Assembly (NCBI GenBank): GCA_030682375.1 | Contig: JAUXOL010000016.1 | Span: forward strand, 144,577 to 208,576 | DNA length: 64,000 nucleotides | From: Gallionella sp. | Lineage (GTDB): Bacteria > Pseudomonadota > Gammaproteobacteria > Burkholderiales > Gallionellaceae | Direction of reading: 5' to 3' | In this document: positions 17,128 to 26,435 of the stretch, in pieces | How positions within the stretch are numbered: position 1 is the first letter of the stretch | Layout of the letters: each line of letters begins with the position of its first letter | The notes under the pieces: model-generated | What the model saw: only the letters and a program-made list of their open reading frames with translations | Told to the model about the DNA's origin: nothing | Database searches by the model: none | Program-made: the position numbers and the translations under genes

Positions 17128-18354
17128 ATGAATCGCGGCTTCTACATCATTCTGGCAGCCCAGTTCTTGTCCGCGCTCGCCGACAATGCCCTGCTGTTCG
17201 CCGCCATCGCCCTGCTCAGCGACCTGAGCTCGCCGGCCTGGCATACGCCGGTATTGCAGCAAGGATTCATCTTCTCCTACATCGTGCTGGCGCCGTTCGT
17301 CGGCGCGTTCGCCGATTCGCTGCCCAAGGGGCGGGTGATGTTCATCAGCAACCTGATCAAGCTGTCGGGCTGCATCGCGATGCTGATCGGCGTCCATCCG
17401 CTGCTGGCCTACGGCCTGGTCGGCCTGGGCGCGGCGGCCTATTCGCCGGCCAAATACGGCATCCTGACCGAATACCTGCCGCCCGACCAACTGGTCAAGG
17501 CAAACAGCTGGATGGAAGGCCTGACCGTCGCGGCCATCGTGCTCGGCGCAATCGTAGGCGGCATCCTGATCAGCCCGTCCCTGTCTGCGCCGCTGCTGCA
17601 GACACTGAACATCCCGATGATAGACAGCATCGCCAAACTGGCGATCCTGGTGATCGTGCTGATCTACATCGCCGCCGCGCTGTTCAATCTCTACATCCCG
17701 CATGTGCCTATCGACCACAAGCCGTTCAGCCGTAACCCGATCGCGCTGACCAAGGACTTCTGGCACTGTTTCCGCCTGCTGTGGAAAGACCCGCTGGGCC
17801 AGGTCTCGCTGGCGGTGACCACGCTGTTCTGGGGTGCAGGTGCGACGCTGCGCCTGCTGGTGCTGGGCTGGGCAGCCATCGCGCTGCAGTACGACATCAG
17901 CCAGGCGGCCCAACTCACCGCCTGGGTCGCGATCGGCATCGCCATCGGCTCGGTGCTGGCGGCCCGGTACATCAAGCTGGAACATTCGGTGAAGGTGCTG
18001 CCGGTAGGTATCGCGATGGGCGTGATGGTGTTGCTGATGATACCGGTGACGGACAGCACCCTGGCAGTGCTGCTGCTGATCGCCATCGGCGCGATGGGCG
18101 GCTATTTCGTCGTGCCGATGAACGCACTGCTGCAGCATCGCGGCCACCTGCTGATGGGCGCCGGACGCTCCATCGCTGTGCAGAACTTCAACGAGAACCT
18201 GAGCATCTTCGCGATGCTCGGACTGTATGCGGTGATGCAGAAGATGGAGTTCCACATCTACCTGATCATCCTGGTGTTCGGCCTGCTGCTGTCCGGCATC
18301 ATGACCGCGCTGTATAAACGGCACGGGCACGACCAGGACAAAGGGCAGATGTAG
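17128..18354 (+). CDS. lplT: Lysophospholipid transporter LplT (major facilitator superfamily)
   Basis: The 408-residue inner-membrane protein has about twelve hydrophobic segments. It starts MNRGFYIILAAQFLSALADNA, close to LplT, which flips lysophospholipids across the inner membrane for re-acylation. The motifs APFVGAFADSLPKGRVM and LGAAAYSPAKYGILTEYLP support the call. The usual partner Aas is not in the window. The 205 bp upstream hold a TATAAA-like box near 16987 but no recognisable gene. Confidence 0.9.
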   Translation: MNRGFYIILAAQFLSALADNALLFAAIALLSDLSSPAWHTPVLQQGFIFSYIVLAPFVGAFADSLPKGRVMFISNLIKLSGCIAMLIGVHPLLAYGLVGLGAAAYSPAKYGILTEYLPPDQLVKANSWMEGLTVAAIVLGAIVGGILISPSLSAPLLQTLNIPMIDSIAKLAILVIVLIYIAAALFNLYIPHVPIDHKPFSRNPIALTKDFWHCFRLLWKDPLGQVSLAVTTLFWGAGATLRLLVLGWAAIALQYDISQAAQLTAWVAIGIAIGSVLAARYIKLEHSVKVLPVGIAMGVMVLLMIPVTDSTLAVLLLIAIGAMGGYFVVPMNALLQHRGHLLMGAGRSIAVQNFNENLSIFAMLGLYAVMQKMEFHIYLIILVFGLLLSGIMTALYKRHGHDQDKGQM

Positions 18355-18385
18355 CAGACTGTTGATAAACTACTGCGGTGTCCAT

Positions 18386-18461
18386 CTGCGGCGTTGCGCG
18401 GTGCTCGAAATCCTCATGTACTGAAAGTACATTCCGGTTTCTGCGCTCCGTGCGCCTTGCA
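18386..18461. repeat. Imperfect palindrome around CATGTACTGAAAGTACATTC
   Basis: A long imperfect inverted repeat is centred on ATGTACT-GA-AAGTACAT, between lplT and the convergent GGDEF-EAL gene. Its outer arms match only partly. It has the look of an extragenic repeat or a bidirectional transcript end. The rest of the 166-bp gap shows nothing else. Confidence 0.45.
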
Positions 18462-18520
18462 TCTGGCCATCCTCGCTACGTTTCTCAGCAGTCTGCTAAG
18501 AGCCTGCACAGCAAACATCG

Positions 18521-21500
18521 CTACTGCAACCCGCCCAGCGACTTCTCGAACTCCTCCACCGGCACCGGCTTGCTGAACAAGTAGCCCTGATAGGCGGCAC
18601 AGCCATGTATCTTCAGGAACATGTGCTGCACCTCGGTCTCCACGCCTTCCGCGACGACATCCAACCCGAAGTTCTGCGCCAGGTCGATGATCGTGCGCAC
18701 CATCACCGCATCGGCGGTATCGCTGGCGATGTCGCGCACGAAGCTCTGGTCGATCTTGAGCTGGTCCAGCGGCAGCTGCTTGAGATAGGACAGCGAGGAA
18801 TAGCCGGTGCCGAAATCGTCCATCGACAGCTTCACGCCCAGCGCCTTCAACGCATGCATCTTGGCGACGACGTCGGCGACGTCGCTCATCACCACACTCT
18901 CGGTCAGCTCCAGCTTCAACCGCGACGGATCGATACGATACCGGGTCAGCAGACCGGAGACCTGCCCAACGAAATCCTGCTGGCGGAACTGCGCCGCGCT
19001 GACGTTGACCGCGATGCTCAGTTCGCGCGTGACTCGGTAATTGCACCATCTCGCCAGCTGGGCGCAGGCTGTCTCCAGCACCCAGCCACCGATATCCAGG
19101 ATCAGCGAACTCTCTTCGGCGATCGGAATGAATTGACCCGGTGCGACCATGCCGCGCTTGGGATGCAGCCAGCGCACCAGCGCCTCCACGCCCAGCGGAC
19201 GGAACTCGCGGTCCACCTGCACTTGGTAATACAGCTGCAATTCTCGGTTGGGGATCGCGTTGCGCAGATCCGCTTCCAGCATCGAGCGGGTCTCCACCGC
19301 GAGCTGCATCGCCGGATCGAAGAAACGCACCGCATTGCGGCCGGATTCCTTGACCTGATACATCGCCATGTCGGCCTGCTTGAGCAACACCTCGACCGGC
19401 TCGCTGCTGCCCCGGTACAGGCTCACGCCTATGCTCGGCGAACTGCGATGCACGTTGTCCTTGAGCTGATACGGCTCGGCCAGCGATACGCGTATCTTCT
19501 CGGCGATCAGCGCGACACGCTGCGAAGCCTCGGCAAAATCCCTGCCCAGCTCCTCGATCAGGATCACGAACTCGTCGCCGCCCAGTCTGGCCACGGTATC
19601 GACCTCGCGCACGCAGCCCTTGATGCGCTGGGCCACCTCGATCAGCAGCAGGTCGCCGTAATCATGCCCCAGCGTATCGTTCAGCACCTTGAACCTGTCC
19701 ATATCGAGGAACAGCAGCGCGCCGCAGGACTGGCTGCGTGCCGACACCGACAGCGCCAGGTTCAGCCTGTCCAGCAGCAGGCGGCGGTTCGGCAACTGGG
19801 TCAATGCATCGTAGAACGCGAGGTTGCGTATTTCCTCCTCCGCCTGCTTGCGCGCGGTGATGTCGCTGAAGATCGCGACATATTCGGTGGTCTCCCCCTG
19901 CGTGTTCCTCACGGCGGTAATGGTCAGCCACTTCGGGTAGACCTGCCCGCCCTTGCGCCTGTCCCACATCTCGCCGGTCCAGCCGCCATCCTCTTTCAGC
20001 TGCCGCCACATCTCGGCATAGAAAGCCTTGTCCTGCCGCCCGGAGCTTAGGATGCGCGGGTTTTTGCCCAGCACCTCCTCGGCGTGGTAACCGGTGGTTT
20101 CCTCGAAGGCATGATTGACGCGCAGGATATTGCCGTCGACATCGGTGATCATGATCGCCTCGTGCGTCTCGAAGGTCGCCGCCGCGATACGCAACCTGTC
20201 CTCGGCGAGCTTCTGCTCGGTGATATCCTGCATCGCGCCTAGCGAGCGTAGCGGCCTTCCCGACTCGTCGAAATCGCTGCTGCAGTGCTCGCGCACCCAT
20301 TTGACGTGCCCGACCGACGTCAGCAGGCGATGCACCACATCGTAGGGCTGGCGATCCGTCAGCGACTGCGTATAGGCCTGATTGACCTTGTCGCGATCAT
20401 CCGGATGGATCGCATTCAGGAAGTTCTCGTAGGACGGCGAGAACTGCGCCGGATCGAGCTCGAAGATGCGGTATATCTCGTCCGACCAGCGCAATTCTCC
20501 GCTGACCAGGTTCAGCTCCCAGCTGCCCAACTGCCCCAGCCGCTGGGCCTCGTTCAGCATTTCCTGATTGTGCTGCAACTCGATCTCCGCACGCTTGCGT
20601 TCGGTGATGTCGCGGCAGAAAACGAAGAACTGCCCCGCTTCAGACTCATAGGTCGTCGAAACCTCGATGTCGATCACATGCCCATCCTTATGGCGATGGC
20701 GGGTCTCGAAATGGTCATATCCCTGCGCGATGATCTTTTCGATATGCGCACGCACATCCATGCTGGCTTCCTGCGCCTCCAGCTGGCTGATGTGCATCGT
20801 CAGCAGCTCGTCCACCGAATAGCCGGATATCTTTGCGTAAGCCTCGTTCACCTCGATCAGCTTGCCCTGCGTATCGGTGACCCAGAACCCTTCCTGCGCG
20901 GTATCCAGCACGATCTTGTGGCGCAGCAGCAGCGCTTCCGCGCGCTTGCGCTCGGTGATGTCTGCGATCACCGCGGCCAGCGCATATGGCTGGCCGTTGG
21001 CATCGTTGACCACGAACACTTCGGACTCCGTGTCGCGCAAGTCGCCGCGGCTATCGGTCAGCGATATCTCGCCGGACCAGATACCCTCGCGCAGCACCGT
21101 CGGCAGCACCGTATCGCGCCAGTACGTCAACTGCGCGCCGCGCAGGAAGTCATCGATACGATGCTCGCCCAGCACTTCCGGCGGCACCGCCAGCAACTCG
21201 CAGAGCGCTTGGTTGCCGTAGGTCAGCTGCCCGTCCAGCAGCCCCATGCCCATCGCGTTCGACGAACTGTCCATGAATCGCTTGTACAGCACCAGTTCGT
21301 TGTTGCTGACCTGCAAGGTCTGCTCGGTGTGCATGCGCTCGACGACTTCTTCCTGCAACTGCTCGTTGGTCACGTTCAACTCGCGGGTGCGCTCCTCGAT
21401 GCGCTCTTCCAGCGACTGGTAAAGCACCTGCAGGTTCTGGGCCATGCGGTTGAAGGCGCGCGCCAGTATGCCGATCTCGTCCGTTCCGGACTCGTCCACC

Positions 21501-22582
21501 CGCCGGGACAAGTCCCCCCCGGCGATCTGGCCCGCCGCATGGGCGAAGTCCCTGAGCGATTGCACCATGGCACGCCCCCAGTAGAGCGCGACCAGACCGG
21601 CCAATAGCGTCAGCGTCAGCAGCGCCCCGGACAGCAAGGCACGCTGCCGGTAAAGCGACGCGAATGCCTCGTCGGCATCCATCTTGACCACCACCCCCCA
21701 GCGCAGCTCCGGCAGGTAACGCCAGGCGGCGACCACCTGTTTGCCGCTGTAGTCGGTGACCAGTCCGCTGCCGCGCAGCCCCTGCAAGGCGAAGCGCATC
21801 GGGCTGACCGAGGTCTTGAGGTCTATCCTGAGCTTCATCGCCGCCTGCGGATCGTGACGCATCGGGGCGACGAATAACGCCTCTCCGCTGTCCGTCAGCT
21901 TGGCAAGCGTGGTCTCCCCGGTCGCACCCAGGCCGTTCAGATCCCCCGTCACCCGATAGATGCTGCCAGTGCCGAGTTGCAGCGCGACTACCCCCTGCAG
22001 TTTGCCGCCGCGCAGTACGGGCGCGGTGATGAAGGCTGCCGCCGCGCCGGAAGGTGCATAGGGTTCGAAATCGGAGATGCTGCTCTCCAGCGTCATGCGC
22101 GTCTGGCCGAATGCGCGGGCGAGCTGCGAGGAGCGGTAAGGCCCGTCGAGCAGGTTGGTCGCGAAATCCGCCTCATGCTTGTCGGTATAGACGATATCGC
22201 CTTCCGGGGAAATCAGGAACACGTCATAGAACAACGTGCCATCGTCGATATAAGTGGAAAGATGATCGCGTATGGCTTGGTCGGCCTGACGATATTGCAG
22301 CGAGTCCGGGCCATGCTGCCGGTACGCGCCCAGCAGCTCGCCCATCGCCTGCGCGGTGCTCGGCTCACGCGCCAGGATATGCGCATCGCGGACGCGCTCG
22401 GACAGATAAGTCTTGATCAGCAGCAGCCTGCGGTCCGCCAGGCGCGACATGCGTCCCAGCGCCTCCTCGCGCAACGTGGCCTCGCTCTCCAGCAGCGTCA
22501 GCACGCCGAACAGCGACAGCGGCAGCAATGCGACGACCACGAACCAGAGCAGGAACCGCCGGGTCAGCGTAGCGAATCTCAT
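18521..22582 (-). CDS. dCACHE-HAMP-PAS(x4)-GGDEF-EAL c-di-GMP protein, paired with a binding protein
   Basis: The 1353-residue inner-membrane sensor has TM1 (about 8-28), a periplasmic CACHE-like domain (35-300), TM2 (about 308-328), HAMP (330-385), four PAS-type segments (about 435-925), GGDEF (LGGDEF near 1001, I-site REVD before it) and EAL (VEALVRW near 1132, DDFGTGYSSL near 1254). Both catalytic signatures are intact. I chose start 22582 (MRFATLTRRF), where the ATG overlaps the stop of the upstream solute-binding protein gene by 4 nt (ATGA). The tight coupling suggests the binding protein presents its ligand to this sensor's periplasmic domain. It is a paralogue of the genes at 26436-30011 and 31196-34912. 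Confidence 0.93.
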   Translation of the reverse strand: MRFATLTRRFLLWFVVVALLPLSLFGVLTLLESEATLREEALGRMSRLADRRLLLIKTYLSERVRDAHILAREPSTAQAMGELLGAYRQHGPDSLQYRQADQAIRDHLSTYIDDGTLFYDVFLISPEGDIVYTDKHEADFATNLLDGPYRSSQLARAFGQTRMTLESSISDFEPYAPSGAAAAFITAPVLRGGKLQGVVALQLGTGSIYRVTGDLNGLGATGETTLAKLTDSGEALFVAPMRHDPQAAMKLRIDLKTSVSPMRFALQGLRGSGLVTDYSGKQVVAAWRYLPELRWGVVVKMDADEAFASLYRQRALLSGALLTLTLLAGLVALYWGRAMVQSLRDFAHAAGQIAGGDLSRRVDESGTDEIGILARAFNRMAQNLQVLYQSLEERIEERTRELNVTNEQLQEEVVERMHTEQTLQVSNNELVLYKRFMDSSSNAMGMGLLDGQLTYGNQALCELLAVPPEVLGEHRIDDFLRGAQLTYWRDTVLPTVLREGIWSGEISLTDSRGDLRDTESEVFVVNDANGQPYALAAVIADITERKRAEALLLRHKIVLDTAQEGFWVTDTQGKLIEVNEAYAKISGYSVDELLTMHISQLEAQEASMDVRAHIEKIIAQGYDHFETRHRHKDGHVIDIEVSTTYESEAGQFFVFCRDITERKRAEIELQHNQEMLNEAQRLGQLGSWELNLVSGELRWSDEIYRIFELDPAQFSPSYENFLNAIHPDDRDKVNQAYTQSLTDRQPYDVVHRLLTSVGHVKWVREHCSSDFDESGRPLRSLGAMQDITEQKLAEDRLRIAAATFETHEAIMITDVDGNILRVNHAFEETTGYHAEEVLGKNPRILSSGRQDKAFYAEMWRQLKEDGGWTGEMWDRRKGGQVYPKWLTITAVRNTQGETTEYVAIFSDITARKQAEEEIRNLAFYDALTQLPNRRLLLDRLNLALSVSARSQSCGALLFLDMDRFKVLNDTLGHDYGDLLLIEVAQRIKGCVREVDTVARLGGDEFVILIEELGRDFAEASQRVALIAEKIRVSLAEPYQLKDNVHRSSPSIGVSLYRGSSEPVEVLLKQADMAMYQVKESGRNAVRFFDPAMQLAVETRSMLEADLRNAIPNRELQLYYQVQVDREFRPLGVEALVRWLHPKRGMVAPGQFIPIAEESSLILDIGGWVLETACAQLARWCNYRVTRELSIAVNVSAAQFRQQDFVGQVSGLLTRYRIDPSRLKLELTESVVMSDVADVVAKMHALKALGVKLSMDDFGTGYSSLSYLKQLPLDQLKIDQSFVRDIASDTADAVMVRTIIDLAQNFGLDVVAEGVETEVQHMFLKIHGCAAYQGYLFSKPVPVEEFEKSLGGLQ

Positions 22583-23814
22583 CGCGCCTCCCCCATCAAG
22601 GACTGCTGCACCGCCAACCATTTTGGACGGCTGCGATAGAACGGGAACGGCGCAGGCTGCACCGCGCCAGCGGATTCCCAAACGATGCGGAATTGCCCGT
22701 CAGGGAGCGCTTGGCCGATGCGCACCGACTTCCACAGGTGGCCGTTACCGAAATCCACCGCCAGCATCCCTTCGGGCGCCAGCATGGACTGATGGGCCAA
22801 CGCGGTCTTCACCAGCACCAGGTCGGTCGTTCCCAGTTCGCGCACGCTGTTCAGCCACAGTTGCACGCCGACGTAGCTCGCCTCCATAGGGTCGTCCAGC
22901 ACGCGTTGCGGACCGAAGCGGCGCTTGAAGCGCGCGACGAACTCCCGGTTCTCCGGACTATCCACGCTCTGGAAATAATTCCACGCCGCATAATGCCCGG
23001 CCACCAGTTGCGTCCCCATCGCCGCCAGCTCCACTTCGGCGATGCTGGTCGAGAACACGGGAATCTGTTCCGCGGTGTTCCCCGTTGCATGCAGCGCCCT
23101 GAAGAAAATCCGGTTGCCGTCGCCGTTCAGGGTGTTCAGCACGAAATCCGGACGCAGCCGCACGATGTCCTGCACCGCCGCATCCATATCGGTCGCGCCC
23201 ATCGGGACATAGCGCTCTCCCATCAGCTGCCCGCCCTGCGCGAGCAGCACGTCCTTGACCATCTGGTTGGCGGTGCGCGGGAACACGTAATCCGAACCGA
23301 TCAGGTAGAAGCGCTTGCCCTTCTCGCGCATTGCCCACAGCGACATCGGGATGATTTGCTGGTTGGGCGCCGCACCGGTGTAGACGATGTCCGGGGATTG
23401 CTCCAGACCTTCGTACTGCATAGGGTAGAACAACAGGTGGCGGTGCTTTTCGACGACGGGCTTGACCGCCTTGCGGCAAGCCGAGGTCCAGCAGCCGAAC
23501 AACGCCTGCACCTTGTCCTGAACGATCAGTTTTTCCGCGCGTTGCGCGCAGTACCCGGCGTCCGAACGGCAATCCTCGACGACCATCTCGATCTTTGCGC
23601 CGTCCAGTCCGCCAGCCTCGTTCGCCTCCTCGACCGCCATCCGGATCGCATCCACCAGCGGCGTTTCGCTGGCCGCCATCGTGCCGGTCAGCGAATGCAG
23701 CACGCCTATCCTGACCGCCGGTTTTCCGTCCCGGAGTTGCAGCAACGCGACCGCCAGCAGGATTGCGGCTGCAATTGCTACAAGCAGCCACTTATGGTTT
23801 TTTGCAAAAGTCAT
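22579..23814 (-). CDS. Orphan UrtA/AmiC-like periplasmic solute-binding protein
   Basis: The 411-residue type I periplasmic-binding protein resembles urea/short-amide receptors (UrtA, FmdD, AmiC): IGVLHSLTGTMAASE, VEDCRSDAGYCAQRAEKLI, FGCWTSACRKAVKPV and LFYPMQYEGLEQSPDIVYTG. An N-terminal hydrophobic segment (about 10-26) without a lipobox indicates a Sec signal or an uncleaved membrane anchor. No permease or ATPase genes are adjacent. Its stop overlaps the start of the downstream GGDEF-EAL gene, and 40 bp separate it from the hemerythrin cyclase upstream. I infer a sensory, not transport, role. The ligand is unknown; a urea- or amide-like compound is a guess from the family. Confidence 0.88.
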   Translation of the reverse strand: MTFAKNHKWLLVAIAAAILLAVALLQLRDGKPAVRIGVLHSLTGTMAASETPLVDAIRMAVEEANEAGGLDGAKIEMVVEDCRSDAGYCAQRAEKLIVQDKVQALFGCWTSACRKAVKPVVEKHRHLLFYPMQYEGLEQSPDIVYTGAAPNQQIIPMSLWAMREKGKRFYLIGSDYVFPRTANQMVKDVLLAQGGQLMGERYVPMGATDMDAAVQDIVRLRPDFVLNTLNGDGNRIFFRALHATGNTAEQIPVFSTSIAEVELAAMGTQLVAGHYAAWNYFQSVDSPENREFVARFKRRFGPQRVLDDPMEASYVGVQLWLNSVRELGTTDLVLVKTALAHQSMLAPEGMLAVDFGNGHLWKSVRIGQALPDGQFRIVWESAGAVQPAPFPFYRSRPKWLAVQQSLMGEAR

Positions 23815-23854
23815 TTTCGTCCGTTACGAGGAGCGTCCATCCGGTTGGTTCATT

Positions 23855-26320
23855 CTAATCCAGCCCCTTGCCGATCAGGAATCTTCCCAAAGGCCTGTCC
23901 GCATACTGGATGTGGTTCAACAGCCAGTCCTTGATCGATTGCAACGCCAGCAACTCGCCGCCATGGCTCAATCCGGTCTGCAGATGGGCGGCCTCTTTCA
24001 CCAGCTGGTCGTGTTCCGCATCGTGCCTTGCGATCTCGCTGTATCCGTACTGCTCCATCAGGCGATGCTCGGTCGCGAAGTGAAAGGCCGTAAAGGACAG
24101 CAGATCCTCGAACAGCTTGTGCAACACCTCGTCGCCCTCGCGGTTCCTGATCGCGCCGTTCAGGCGATTGACCAGCCGCACCAGTTCGCGGTGCTGCTCG
24201 TCTATCTCGGTGACGCCGACATGATGTTCGCTGTCGAACACGATCCAGGCCTCCGGGTCGCTCTCGGCGAATGGCTTGCCGCCGAAATAGGTGTAGGTGT
24301 TCTTGCCGCTGTTCTTGCTGTCGTACATCGCGGCATCGGCCGCGGCCAGCAGGCTGTCCATTTCGTTGCCGTTGTCCGGGAAGATGCCGATGCCGATGCT
24401 GGCGCCCACATTGCACGCCAGCCCGTTCGGCAGCACCATCGGCTGCGCGAACGCCTGCAATATCTTTTCGGCCACCTTCTCGATCTCGGCCGGATGTTCG
24501 ATCTCTCCGGCAACGATGGCGAACTCGTCGCCGCCCAGCCGCGCGACGCTATCTACGCCGCGCACGCAGGCCAGCAAGCGCTGGGCGACCATCTTCAGCA
24601 CCGCATCGCCGGCTTCATGTCCGTACATGTCGTTGACCGGCTTGAAACCGTCCAGATCCAGGAACAGCAGCGCGACATGGTTCTTGCGCCTGCGCGCCTG
24701 CGACATGGCCTGCGAGAGGCGGTCGAAGAACAATGCCCGGTTAGGCAAACCGGTGAGCCGGTCGTGATAGGCCAGGAAGTTGATGCGCGACTCGGCCTGC
24801 TTGCGTGCGGTGATGTCGATGAAGGAGATCAGCACATGATCCAGCGTATCCAGACTACCTTCGGCCACCGACAGATTCAGCAGCAGCTCTTTCCTTTCTC
24901 CGCAGCCATCGCGAACCGGGACTTCATAAGAGAAGCGCGACTGCCCCTCGGCGAGCGCCGCCAGCTCCTCGGCAAAGCACTCCCATGAGTCTTCCAGAAA
25001 ATATCTGGGCAGGTGCTGCTTCAGTTCGTCCCGGCTCTTCACGCCGAAAAAATCCAGCCCCTGCTGGTTGACCGCGAGTATCCGGACACTCGCTGCGCAT
25101 TGCTTCGCCTCCTCGGGATGTTCCTTGAAATAGCCACGAAAATCCCGTACGCCCGCTGCGGAGAGTTGTTCGAACCGGATCTTGACCTGCGAAAAATCCT
25201 CCTCGAGGATAGGCACGGCTGCACTATCGAACAGATTGTGATACTGCCGCTCTTTTTTCAGCAGCGCGGCATCCGCATGCACCTTGTGTTCGAGCAAGAT
25301 CGCCCGCTGCGCGGTCAGCTCGCGTTGCCACCTTTGCCATAGCCATGCGGCCGAAGTCGTGAAGATGAACAAGGCCAGCGCCGACGCCAGCAGCTCTACC
25401 TGCTCCACCAGCATGTACGCCTCCTGCTCCGACATCTTGGAGATCAGCACCCATGGAGTTTCCGCGATGGGCGTGGCGAACGACAGCACCTGGTCGCCGT
25501 GATAATCGTGCGCGTGCTCCAGCAGGCCGCTCTTGCCCTGCAACGCCTGTGAGGCGGCGAGATCGGGCGTGTCCAGCGGCAGGCTGAAATCCATCGGCCC
25601 CTCTTGCCGATGGCGCAAGCGGCTCAGGAACTGCACCCTGTCGCCATCGATGCGCACCAGCTGCGTCTCTGCGCTCTCGCTCCTGACCGGCCAGGTTTCT
25701 ATCAACGGAAAGAGATAGCGCTCCGGGTCCTCGGAGAAATAGATCGCACCGCTAGCCTTCCCCTTCAGGCTCAACGGGCTCATGAATCCGAGACCGACCG
25801 GCAGGCGACGGTCGTCGTGACGATGCAGGTCGACCAGGTGCATGCGTCCCGTGCGCATCGCCTTCAGCGCCTCTTGCGACAGGTCTTCCTTATGCTCGAT
25901 CTGCCTGCCGACGTGCAATACGACGCGACCGGCGGCATCGTAGATCGCAACGGAATGGTAGTGGTGGGCATCGATGAAGGCGCGCAGGCGGTTTTCGATG
26001 CGCGTACTCTGGATGCCGTCGTTCTTTCCGGCGGACAGCCATTGCATCACTTCGCTGGCAAAGTAGGAATCGATCGCCAGGGTGTTGATGTCGGAATGAC
26101 GGTCGTCCAGCCACTCCCCGATCTGGCTGGCTTTCAGTATGCCGATCGCCGCGATCTTTTCCTTCTGGCTGTTCTTGACGGCCTCGCGCAGATTGGCGAA
26201 CAGCAGCCCACCAGCCAGCAGGAATATCGCCAATACGCCCACCATGCCCAGCACCAGCCTGTAACCCGGTTTGGATAATGCATTGCCTGAGGTCGATCGA
26301 TTGCTGATATCCATATTCAA
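23855..26320 (-). CDS. CACHE-PAS-diguanylate cyclase with C-terminal bacteriohemerythrin domain
   Basis: The 821-residue membrane protein has TM1 (21-43), a periplasmic sensor (about 45-300), TM2 (about 306-328), a PAS-like region (355-505), GGDEF (LGGDEF 595-600, I-site R587-D590) and a hemerythrin domain (about 693-815). All seven di-iron ligands are in place: H710, H747, E751, H766, H770, H803 and D808, spaced as in bacteriohemerythrins. There is no EAL domain. By analogy with hemerythrin-linked cyclases, oxygen or redox state at the di-iron site probably tunes c-di-GMP synthesis. An alternative start is the ATG at 26314. It is transcribed with the binding protein and sensor downstream. 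Confidence 0.93.
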   Translation of the reverse strand: MNMDISNRSTSGNALSKPGYRLVLGMVGVLAIFLLAGGLLFANLREAVKNSQKEKIAAIGILKASQIGEWLDDRHSDINTLAIDSYFASEVMQWLSAGKNDGIQSTRIENRLRAFIDAHHYHSVAIYDAAGRVVLHVGRQIEHKEDLSQEALKAMRTGRMHLVDLHRHDDRRLPVGLGFMSPLSLKGKASGAIYFSEDPERYLFPLIETWPVRSESAETQLVRIDGDRVQFLSRLRHRQEGPMDFSLPLDTPDLAASQALQGKSGLLEHAHDYHGDQVLSFATPIAETPWVLISKMSEQEAYMLVEQVELLASALALFIFTTSAAWLWQRWQRELTAQRAILLEHKVHADAALLKKERQYHNLFDSAAVPILEEDFSQVKIRFEQLSAAGVRDFRGYFKEHPEEAKQCAASVRILAVNQQGLDFFGVKSRDELKQHLPRYFLEDSWECFAEELAALAEGQSRFSYEVPVRDGCGERKELLLNLSVAEGSLDTLDHVLISFIDITARKQAESRINFLAYHDRLTGLPNRALFFDRLSQAMSQARRRKNHVALLFLDLDGFKPVNDMYGHEAGDAVLKMVAQRLLACVRGVDSVARLGGDEFAIVAGEIEHPAEIEKVAEKILQAFAQPMVLPNGLACNVGASIGIGIFPDNGNEMDSLLAAADAAMYDSKNSGKNTYTYFGGKPFAESDPEAWIVFDSEHHVGVTEIDEQHRELVRLVNRLNGAIRNREGDEVLHKLFEDLLSFTAFHFATEHRLMEQYGYSEIARHDAEHDQLVKEAAHLQTGLSHGGELLALQSIKDWLLNHIQYADRPLGRFLIGKGLD

Positions 26321-26435
26321 GATTCGTTATCTTCCGGAACCATGCGGTTCGCGTTTTTTCCGTCCGGCAATCCGTCTCCTGCCGACTCAATATCCATCGC
26401 AACCCGGGAGCATAAACTGCATCCGGCCGGTTCGC

